DNA from: Cyclobacteriaceae bacterium
GTDB lineage: Bacteria > Bacteroidota > Bacteroidia > Cytophagales > Cyclobacteriaceae
Reading direction: 5' to 3'
NCBI GenBank assembly: GCA_025358195.1
Contig: JANYKP010000559.1
Location: forward strand, 1 to 6,370
DNA: 6,370 bases
The notes beneath the pieces were generated by a model. The model was not told the origin of the DNA, made no database searches, and worked only from the letters and a program-made list of their open reading frames with translations. Position 1 is the first letter of the stretch. Each line of letters starts with the position of its first letter. The position numbers and the translations under genes are program-made. Below, in pieces: positions 1 to 4,944 of the stretch.

Positions 1-1
1 C

Positions 2-568
2 AACGTACTGTTGATGATGGATGAAATCCAGACAGGGATTGCGCGTACTGGTAAAATGCTTGCATCTGACCACGAGAATGTAAAACCTGATTTGCTCATT
101 CTTGGCAAAGCACTAAGTGGAGGAGTTTTACCTGTTTCTTGTGTTCTGGCCAGTGATGAAGTCATGCTGGTGATCAAACCGGGTGAACATGGCTCTACTT
201 TCGGCGGCAATCCCCTGGCGGCGACAGTAGTGATGGAAGCCCTTCAGGTTGTAAAAGATGAACAACTGGCTGAGAATGCCGCGCGGCTTGGAAACATTTT
301 CCGTGATCGGATGAATGCACTGACAAAGAAATCTGGCTTAATCAAACTGGTGCGCGGCAAGGGTCTTTTGAATGCGATTGTGATTAATGATTCTGCTGAA
401 AGCGAAATAGCATGGAATCTATGTCTGTCATTTGCAAAAAACGGATTGCTGGCCAAACCTACGCACGGAAACATAATACGCCTGGCGCCACCACTGGTCA
501 TAACGGAAGAACAGATTCACGAATGTTGTGACAGCATGGAGAAGTCGGTCCTGGAATTTGTGAACTGA
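2..568 (+). CDS. rocD: Ornithine aminotransferase (ornithine--oxo-acid transaminase), C-terminal part
   Basis: This is the C-terminal 188 codons of a class III, PLP-dependent aminotransferase; the N-terminal half lies off the left edge, and the reading frame is open from base 2. The family moves the delta-amino group of ornithine to 2-oxoglutarate, giving glutamate semialdehyde (cyclising to pyrroline-5-carboxylate) in cytosolic arginine/ornithine catabolism. Visible family landmarks, in order, are DEIQTG (Asp contacts the PLP pyridine nitrogen), KPDLLILGKALSGG (the Lys of LGKAL forms the PLP Schiff base), the phosphate-binding HGSTFGGNPLA segment, VRGKGL, and the C-terminal THG...IRLAPPLVIT signature, which separates ornithine aminotransferase from acetylornithine and GABA aminotransferases. 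The ATG codons at 11 and 14 are internal, since half of the roughly 400-residue family length is missing. The gene converges on the TetR gene with a 42-base gap. Identity is confident; the physiological direction is inferred. Confidence 0.94.
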   Translation, partial: NVLLMMDEIQTGIARTGKMLASDHENVKPDLLILGKALSGGVLPVSCVLASDEVMLVIKPGEHGSTFGGNPLAATVVMEALQVVKDEQLAENAARLGNIFRDRMNALTKKSGLIKLVRGKGLLNAIVINDSAESEIAWNLCLSFAKNGLLAKPTHGNIIRLAPPLVITEEQIHECCDSMEKSVLEFVN

Positions 569-610
569 TCAACACCTTCTGAAAGAAATTATAATTGTAC
601 CGGGGTCAGG

Positions 611-1291
611 TCATCGGTCAATAGCGTTGAACACCAGGCTGGTCAAAAATTCCTCCAGTTTATCGTGAATTTGGGTTGCATTCTTTTTGTTGATATTCGA
701 AAGTGTTGGCAAGTGCTGAATAAAAAAAAGTTGTTGGTTCGCTGCTAACAGTATCGTACATATTAATGAATGCGGGTATTGATAATCCGGATTAAGTTCG
801 GTAATAAATCCTCCAAGTTTATAACAAAGCATTTTGAACCCACCAAAAAGTCCTATGCTATTATCATTATCCACCCACTTGGTAAGGTAGGTTTTGTCAA
901 GCTCAGCCACAACGATGCGATGAAGTGCTTCCTCGTTGACAAATTGAAACGTGGGGTCATATTTTTTTTCTTCGGCAATCACATGCAAAGCCGCCTTGAG
1001 TTTTTCACGTGTGTTTGGAAGACTTGAGGTAGCCAGGTCGATTCGGTAGTTCAGCCAGCTCCAGTACCAAGCAACCAGGTACTGCAGAAGACGATGCTTG
1101 TTTTCGAAATAGCGGTAGATAGACGCTTCGGTCGAGTCAATTTCTTTCGCCAACTTTTTAAAAGTAAAATGCTCAAATCCCAGTCGGGCAATCATTTCAC
1201 TGCTACCACGAATGATATGCTGTCCCAATCGCGTGTGTTGTGGGTCACGCAAGTACAGTTTTTCGTTCAGCTTGAAAGTAAGGACGGTCAC
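611..1291 (-). CDS. TetR/AcrR-family transcriptional regulator
   Basis: A 226-residue predicted DNA-binding repressor. The TetR_N domain covers about residues 20-68, with an N-terminal helix (IIRGSSEMIARLGFE) and the helix-turn-helix core FTFKKLAKEIDSTEASIYRYFENK, which follows the family pattern of T..IA...G.S.ASIYRYF.NK..LL closely. Residues 70-226 form the divergent, aromatic-rich ligand-binding and dimerisation part (WYWSWLNY, NPDYQYPHSL, QQLFFIQHLP); the ligand cannot be read from sequence. The start is GTG; an in-frame TAG lies two codons upstream and no ATG occurs before residue 33, inside the DNA-binding domain. The gene sits 85 bases downstream of, and on the same strand as, the TSUP exporter, so it is a natural candidate for controlling it and itself. 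From memory, regulators of this kind recur beside TSUP genes in Bacteroidota; that link is inference here. Confidence 0.9.
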   Translation of the reverse strand: MTVLTFKLNEKLYLRDPQHTRLGQHIIRGSSEMIARLGFEHFTFKKLAKEIDSTEASIYRYFENKHRLLQYLVAWYWSWLNYRIDLATSSLPNTREKLKAALHVIAEEKKYDPTFQFVNEEALHRIVVAELDKTYLTKWVDNDNSIGLFGGFKMLCYKLGGFITELNPDYQYPHSLICTILLAANQQLFFIQHLPTLSNINKKNATQIHDKLEEFLTSLVFNAIDR

Positions 1292-1296
1292 GATCT

Positions 1297-1312
1297 AATT
1301 GTTCGAAAATTT
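1297..1312. promoter_or_regulatory. Candidate TetR autoregulatory operator (imperfect palindrome)
   Basis: A 16-base imperfect palindrome, AATTGTTCGAAAATTT, pairs in 6 of 8 half-site positions around the central TTCGAA. It lies directly upstream of the GTG start of the TetR gene and overlaps its possible -7 box. TetR-family repressors usually bind such palindromes at their own promoters, which is the only reason for this call. AT-rich DNA gives imperfect palindromes by chance, and no second clear copy is visible upstream of the TSUP gene. Confidence 0.2.
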
Positions 1313-1337
1313 AATAGTAATACGCGTAGAAGTGAAA
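1306..1337 (-). promoter_or_regulatory. Possible Bacteroidota-type promoter of the TetR gene
   Basis: On the minus strand, TTTC (1334-1337), a 20-base spacer and TAAATTTT (1306-1313) resemble the Bacteroidota consensus TTTG, about 19 bases, TAnnTTTG. One base differs in each box. Transcription would begin roughly ten bases before the GTG. If real, the regulator can be expressed separately from the upstream exporter gene. Weak match in AT-rich DNA. Confidence 0.25.
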
Positions 1338-1376
1338 GCTCCCGATGAAAAAGTGACTAGATTGTTAAACTCTATT

Positions 1377-2162
1377 CTAAAAATTAATCTCCCTGAACAA
1401 GATATAGCAACCCATGAACAGGGTGACCCACCCAAAGGCTATTTTTAGTTTGGAGGAAGCAATATGGTTTGAAAAGTAATTGCCGATAACGATTCCACCG
1501 ATGGCCAGCCCACTGATAGACAAAAGAAGGGGCCAATCCATCTCGAAATTCATTAAGTCCCCAACAAACCCCATTAAGGAATTGATACTGATAATAAAAA
1601 GCGAAGTGCCCACAGCCGTCTTGAAGGGTAAAGCGGTGAGTAAAACTAGCGCTGGAATGATGAGAAAGCCACCCCCGGCACCTACTAATCCGGTTAAGAA
1701 TCCAATGACAGAACCTTCAATAATCACCAGAAAGGTGCGGAAGCGTTGGTTATCAGATGTAAATTTTTTTCTTCCACGAATCATGGGGACGGCCGCAAGT
1801 ATCATCAGCACCGCAAATAATCCCAGTACCAGAAGGCGCTTTGTAAAGACAAAGTCACCGGTAGTGAAAATTATGTCAGGGATAGCGGGTAGCACCCATT
1901 TACGTGTACAAAAAATACTGAAAATTGAGGGAATCCCGAACATGATACCTGTCCTGACATTCACCAGGTGTTGGCGATACTTTGGTATGGCACCCGCCAG
2001 GCTAGTGACGCCCACGATAAACAACGAGTAGGCCGATGCCTGGACTGGTTCAATATGAAAAAGATAGACAAGAATCGGGATGGAGAGAATGGACCCACCA
2101 CCTCCCAGAAGACCCAGGATCAAACCAATAAAAATAGATGCCAGGTATCCAAAGAATTCCAC
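1377..2162 (-). CDS. TauE/SafE (TSUP) family membrane exporter
   Basis: A 261-residue inner-membrane protein of the TSUP family, whose members export sulfite, sulfoacetate or related organic anions, or take up thiosulfate; the actual substrate cannot be told from sequence. The two-fold internal repeat is clear: residues 13-50 contain GLILGLLGGGGS..SIPILVYL and QASAYSLFIV, and residues 154-191 repeat this as GFLTGLVGAGGG..IIPALVLL and TAVGTSLFII. Seven or eight hydrophobic segments are visible, with a charged loop near residues 129-142 (RGRKKF). Length is typical. The start is GTG: reading upstream in frame to the stop there is no ATG, and the membrane region begins straight after MEFFGYLASIFIG. 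It lies upstream of, and co-directional with, the TetR gene, suggesting regulated export, perhaps of a sulfur compound (inference). Confidence 0.92.
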   Translation of the reverse strand: MEFFGYLASIFIGLILGLLGGGGSILSIPILVYLFHIEPVQASAYSLFIVGVTSLAGAIPKYRQHLVNVRTGIMFGIPSIFSIFCTRKWVLPAIPDIIFTTGDFVFTKRLLVLGLFAVLMILAAVPMIRGRKKFTSDNQRFRTFLVIIEGSVIGFLTGLVGAGGGFLIIPALVLLTALPFKTAVGTSLFIISINSLMGFVGDLMNFEMDWPLLLSISGLAIGGIVIGNYFSNHIASSKLKIAFGWVTLFMGCYILFREINF

Positions 2163-2177
2163 CGATTTGTATTTCCT

Positions 2178-2208
2178 GAAAACTATAACCTCTTTGACTG
2201 GATTAAAA
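2178..2208 (-). promoter_or_regulatory. Possible Bacteroidota-type promoter of the TSUP exporter gene
   Basis: Reading the minus strand, TTTT (2205-2208), a spacer of exactly 19 bases and TAGTTTTC (2178-2185) match TTTG-N19-TAnnTTTG with one mismatch in each box. The GTG start lies 15 bases beyond the -7 box, leaving a short leader. Spacing and position are good, but no experimental support can be inferred from sequence. Confidence 0.35.
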
Positions 2209-2297
2209 GTATTTCGTAAAGAAAATCAAAGTCTATGGAGGAACTAGTGTTAAGTTAATCGTTAATTGTTAATCCTACTTCATATTTAGATTTTTTG

Positions 2298-2336
2298 GGT
2301 CACAACGAGCACGAAGATGACACAACGGGCACAACG
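2298..2336 (+). repeat. Short tandem-like CACAACG/CACGAAG units, left arm
   Basis: Four related units follow each other: CACAACGAG (2301), CACGAAGATGA (2310), CACAACGGG (2321) and CACAACGAA (2330), spaced 9, 11 and 9 bases apart, close to one helical turn. The block opens with GGTCAC (2298-2303), matched by GTGACC at 2401-2406 on the other side of the element. Confidence 0.6.
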
Positions 2337-2375
2337 AAATAGGGCCAATGATCCGCCGGACCTTAGATCGTAATG

Positions 2376-2406
2376 CTTGTTGTGGTTCGTTGTTTTCTTA
2401 GTGACC
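2376..2406 (-). repeat. Inverted, shortened copy of the CACAACG block, right arm
   Basis: Read on the minus strand this segment starts GGTCAC and contains AACAACGAA and CCACAACAAG, matching the left-arm block in order but lacking about ten bases. Together the arms could form a long imperfect stem around a loop of about 40 bases in RNA or single-stranded DNA. Confidence 0.5.
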
Positions 2407-2564
2407 ATGCTTCTGATTCGCTCTTCGGGCTGCAACCTTGTGCTATTCAATGGATCTCCTAACAAAGAAGTAGGATTAACCGATAATTGTAAGAAAATGC
2501 AGTAAGAGGCGTTATAAAAAGTTTTTTTTCAAAGCCGGGCTGTCACTTCATGGTCAACATCCTT

Positions 2565-3251
2565 CTATCGGAGTTTATGAAATTCTGCAATGAATGCATC
2601 CGGATATTTTTTTCGGATGGATGCCATGAATTTATCCGCTTTGTCACGATTTGAGAATTGGCCCAGGATCAAACTATAGTACTTGACTCCGTTGAGTATT
2701 TTCACCTGAACAGTCACTTTTTTCTTGTACGAACTTTTAAGATTGTCAGCCAGACGCATCAGGTTCACTAATTCTTGATAGGTGCCAATCTGTATGCCGA
2801 AGCCGTTTGGTTCCTTGCGTTCTATTTCAAAGTCATAAAATTCTTTTTCATCCACGGAAACCCGGTCAATCGCTTTGATCTCCATCCCGCTCTTGCCATC
2901 ACCGGCATCCAGTACTTCTATTTTCACATCGGTCAGGCCCTGATTGACAAAACCCAATTTTTCAGCGGCTGACCTCGACAAATCAATAATCCGGCCATCC
3001 ACATATGGCCCGCGGTCATTCACCACCACGTCTACTGATTGATTATTTTCGATGTTAGTCACGCGCACTTTCGTGCCGAATGGCAACGATTTATGCGCCG
3101 CAGTAAGTTTACCGTGCTTGTACTTCTCTCCACTGGCCGTCTGGTGACCTTCAAATTTGTCAGCGTAGAAAGATGCTTTACCGCTTTGATGTTGGGCGAA
3201 CGAAAAGCCGGCAAAAAAAGAAAGAGCCGATACAAAAAATAGTCTTTTCAT
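2565..3251 (-). CDS. rlpA: RlpA-family septal ring lytic transglycosylase with SPOR domain
   Basis: A 228-residue exported cell-wall protein. RlpA proteins cleave glycan strands lacking stem peptides (shown in Pseudomonas aeruginosa), and the SPOR domain brings them to denuded peptidoglycan at the division septum. Residues 1-19 are a Sec signal peptide with probable type I cleavage SFA|Q; there is no lipobox cysteine, unlike the Escherichia coli lipoprotein. The double-psi beta-barrel spans about 23-114, with SGKASFYA, ASGEKY, TAAHKSLPFGT and NDRGPYVDGRIIDLS. Glu42, His53 and Asp79 occupy the spacing of the residues reported as important in the Pseudomonas enzyme, so activity is plausible. 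A charged linker (115-148) leads to a SPOR domain (about 150-226: GFGIQIGTY, YYSLILGQF, ADKFMASIRKKYPDAFI). The ATG is fixed by the signal peptide. Transcribed divergently from guaB. Confidence 0.95.
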   Translation of the reverse strand: MKRLFFVSALSFFAGFSFAQHQSGKASFYADKFEGHQTASGEKYKHGKLTAAHKSLPFGTKVRVTNIENNQSVDVVVNDRGPYVDGRIIDLSRSAAEKLGFVNQGLTDVKIEVLDAGDGKSGMEIKAIDRVSVDEKEFYDFEIERKEPNGFGIQIGTYQELVNLMRLADNLKSSYKKKVTVQVKILNGVKYYSLILGQFSNRDKADKFMASIRKKYPDAFIAEFHKLR

Positions 3252-3255
3252 GACT

Positions 3256-3263
3256 CAAATATA
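3256..3263 (-). promoter_or_regulatory. -7 promoter box of rlpA, very close to its start codon
   Basis: The minus strand reads TATATTTG here, a perfect match to the Bacteroidota -7 box TAnnTTTG, and only four bases separate it from the rlpA ATG. No convincing TTTG -33 box is found about 19 bases upstream. If used, transcription would start at or within a few bases of the ATG, giving a leaderless or almost leaderless mRNA; no Shine-Dalgarno sequence is present. Confidence 0.5.
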
Positions 3264-3343
3264 GCTTTTGATCTTTTGAATTTAAGGGTCGTCCGTGGGG
3301 TTTTGCAAAATACAGGTGATTCAGGAGCAGGATTAAATCCGCA

Positions 3344-3375
3344 TTAGCGAATGATCACATTTGCCATTAGCTTTG
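3344..3375 (+). promoter_or_regulatory. Candidate promoter of guaB
   Basis: TAGCTTTG at 3368-3375 matches the -7 consensus TAnnTTTG perfectly. TTAG at 3344-3347, 20 bases upstream, is a three-of-four match to the TTTG -33 box. The transcript would begin near 3380 and carry a leader of about 25-30 AT-rich bases before ATG 3408. This placement puts the upstream in-frame ATG (3351) before the transcript starts, and so helps choose the guaB start. Confidence 0.45.
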
Positions 3376-3407
3376 CCCGGCAAGTAATCGATCCTAATTT
3401 ATTTGCC

Positions 3408-4880
3408 ATGGCCCTCCATTCTGCCAAGTTCCTTTTTGAAGCACTCACCTACGATGATGTGCTCCTCGTCCCAGCGTACAGTGAAATACTTCCACGGGAG
3501 ACAGATACGTCCACCCACCTCACAAAGGGCATTAAATTGAATATACCAATTCTATCGGCTGCGATGGACACGGTGACCGAGTCGGCATTGGCCATCGGTA
3601 TGGCCCTGGAAGGCGGCATGGGGTTCATTCACAAGAACATGAGCATCGAAGCGCAGGCCGACCAGGTGCGCAAAGTGAAACGATCGCAGAGCGGACTCAT
3701 CCTCGACCCAATCACCTTGCGCATAAATTCGACGGTGCGCGATGCGGAAAAGATCATGCGTGAATTCAAAATCGGCGGTATACCCGTGATCGACGGAAAT
3801 GGAAAATTGGTCGGCATTATCACCAACCGTGACCTGCGCTTTCAAAAGGATATGTCCATACCGGTTGAAAAAATCATGACTAAAGACAATCTCATCACAG
3901 CGCCGGAAGGAATAACACTGGAGCAAGCCGAGATTCTTCTGCAGGATTATAAAATTGAGAAATTGCCCATCGTAAATAAGAAAGGAAAGTTGACGGGATT
4001 GGTAACTTATAAAGATATCCTCAAAAAGAAAAACAAACCCAATGCTTGTCAGGACAAGTTTGGACGACTTCGCGTAGGCGCTGCAGTAGGAGTAACACAC
4101 GACATTATTGCTCGGATTGAAGCCCTTAAGGTGGCTGGAGTAGATGTGATAAGTATAGACACCGCTCATGGACACTCGAAAGGCGTGATCGATGCAGCAA
4201 AGCAAGTGAAGAGAAAATTTCCTGAAATGGACCTCCTTGTGGGCAACATCGCAACGGGAGAAGCGGCAAAAGCATTAGCGAAAGCAGGAGCTGATGCCAT
4301 CAAAGTGGGCGTGGGACCAGGAAGTATTTGTACAACACGTGTTGTGGCCGGGGTTGGTCTTCCTCAATTGTCAGCTGTCTATGAAGCGGCCAAGGCAATC
4401 AAAGGTTCGGATGTTAAAATCATTGCCGATGGAGGTGTTCGTTTCTCCGGCGACATGGTAAAAGCCATCGCCGCCGGGGCCGACTCCATCATGATCGGTT
4501 CATTGCTGGCAGGTACGGATGAAGCGCCCGGTGAAATGATTATCTACGAGGGAAGAAAATTTAAGTCCTACCGCGGAATGGGTTCCATTGAGGCGATGGA
4601 CGATGGATCAAAAGACCGTTATTTTCAGGATGCAGAGGAGGATATCAAGAAACTTGTGCCGGAGGGAATATCAGGCCGTGTGCCATTTAAGGGCCTTGTT
4701 TCAGAAGTTTTATACCAGTTAGTAGGCGGACTTAAAGCGGGTATGGGCTATTGCGGGGCAAAGAACATCGCAAAACTCAAACAGGCAAAATTTGTAAAGA
4801 TCACGGTAGCGGGTGTGACGGAAAGTCATCCCCATGATATCACCATTACGCGGGAGGCCCCGAATTACAGTAGAAAGTAA
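3408..4880 (+). CDS. guaB: Inosine-5'-monophosphate dehydrogenase
   Basis: A 490-residue cytosolic enzyme that oxidises IMP to XMP with NAD+, the committed step of guanine nucleotide synthesis. The N-terminal part of the TIM barrel has EALTYDDVLLVPAYSE and SAAMDTVTE. The tandem CBS (Bateman) domain, the usual nucleotide-sensing regulatory insert, covers about residues 96-210 (GGIPVIDG, LVGIITNRDLRF; IEKLPIVN, LTGLVTYKDIL). The barrel resumes with GRLRVGAAVG, DTAHGHS and VGVGPGSICTTR, whose Cys308 is the catalytic nucleophile. IADGG and YRGMGS bind IMP phosphate, and DRYFQ holds the flap Arg-Tyr that activates water; the C-terminus is ESHPHDITIT.EAPNY. ATG 3408 is chosen over ATG 3351 because the resulting length and Cys position fit the family (E. 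coli 488 residues, Cys305), the extra 19 residues have no counterpart, and a promoter-like box lies inside the extension. No Shine-Dalgarno is seen. Confidence 0.97.
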   Translation: MALHSAKFLFEALTYDDVLLVPAYSEILPRETDTSTHLTKGIKLNIPILSAAMDTVTESALAIGMALEGGMGFIHKNMSIEAQADQVRKVKRSQSGLILDPITLRINSTVRDAEKIMREFKIGGIPVIDGNGKLVGIITNRDLRFQKDMSIPVEKIMTKDNLITAPEGITLEQAEILLQDYKIEKLPIVNKKGKLTGLVTYKDILKKKNKPNACQDKFGRLRVGAAVGVTHDIIARIEALKVAGVDVISIDTAHGHSKGVIDAAKQVKRKFPEMDLLVGNIATGEAAKALAKAGADAIKVGVGPGSICTTRVVAGVGLPQLSAVYEAAKAIKGSDVKIIADGGVRFSGDMVKAIAAGADSIMIGSLLAGTDEAPGEMIIYEGRKFKSYRGMGSIEAMDDGSKDRYFQDAEEDIKKLVPEGISGRVPFKGLVSEVLYQLVGGLKAGMGYCGAKNIAKLKQAKFVKITVAGVTESHPHDITITREAPNYSRK

Positions 4881-4908
4881 TTTTAAAACTTTGCGATCTT
4901 AGCGCACC

Positions 4909-4932
4909 ACTTCCCGTAAAAGACCGGGAAGT
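4909..4932 (+). promoter_or_regulatory. Perfect 8-bp hairpin between guaB and the phosphatase gene
   Basis: ACTTCCCG (4909-4916) and CGGGAAGT (4925-4932) pair perfectly around an eight-base loop. It begins 28 bases after the guaB stop, and its 3' arm directly abuts the AAGGA sequence (4933-4937) used by the next gene. No T-run follows, so it does not look like a standard intrinsic terminator. It could stabilise the guaB 3' end or limit ribosome access to the downstream gene (inference). An imperfect -7-like box, AAACTTTG (4886-4893), precedes it. Confidence 0.5.
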
Positions 4933-4944
4933 AAGGATGATTCT

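Larger units (their letters stand above)
2268..2480. repeat. Palindromic intergenic element with 14-bp terminal inverted repeats
   Basis: The element is bounded by a perfect 14-bp inverted repeat: GTTAATCCTACTTC at 2268-2281 and its exact reverse complement GAAGTAGGATTAAC at 2467-2480. Inside, a second, imperfect inverted repeat is built from CACAACG-like units (2298-2336 against 2376-2406). There is no reading frame that could encode a transposase. It resembles a small non-autonomous, MITE-like or palindromic intergenic repeat. TAATT occurs just outside the left end (2263-2267) and three bases beyond the right end (2484-2488), so a clean target duplication is not shown. Similar CACAACGA/CACGAAG-rich repeats recur in Bacteroidota intergenic DNA as I remember it; copy number here is unknown. 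Confidence 0.55.
2163..2564. other. Gene-free intergenic region between the TSUP exporter and rlpA
   Basis: No plausible coding region was found on either strand in these 402 bases. It holds the possible TSUP promoter at the left and the palindromic repeat element in the middle (2268-2480). The right end (2481-2564) is AT-rich, with a run of eight T at 2522-2529, just past the 3' end of rlpA. The small AGCC/GGCT inverted repeat at 2534-2542 has a one-base loop and is too short to call a terminator. Confidence 0.7.

Noticed and set aside
569..610. Possible bidirectional terminator between rocD and the TetR gene
   Set aside because: Only the AT palindrome AATTATAATT and four-base GC pairings are present; there is no GC-rich stem followed by a T-run on either strand.
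1480..2031. 183-codon open frame on the plus strand opposite the TSUP exporter
   Set aside because: It mirrors the exporter gene, is low-complexity in Pro, Lys, Ser and Thr, and has no family features; the membrane protein on the other strand explains the sequence.
2516..2542. Possible rlpA terminator near the run of T bases
   Set aside because: The A5/T5 and AGCC/GGCT pairings do not make a credible stem-loop with a correctly oriented U-tract for the minus strand.
3301..3310. Perfect palindrome TTTTGCAAAA upstream of guaB and rlpA
   Set aside because: Ten-base AT-rich palindromes are common by chance, it does not overlap either promoter candidate, and no known regulator can be named.
3330..3340. 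Palindrome GGATTAAATCC just upstream of the guaB promoter candidate
   Set aside because: Five-base arms only, no second copy, and no reason to link it to a known purine regulator in this phylum; not enough to call an operator.
3552..4205. 217-codon open frame on the minus strand opposite guaB
   Set aside because: It lies wholly inside the confidently identified guaB gene, its product is rich in His, Ser and Cys with no recognisable domain, and its openness follows from guaB codon usage.
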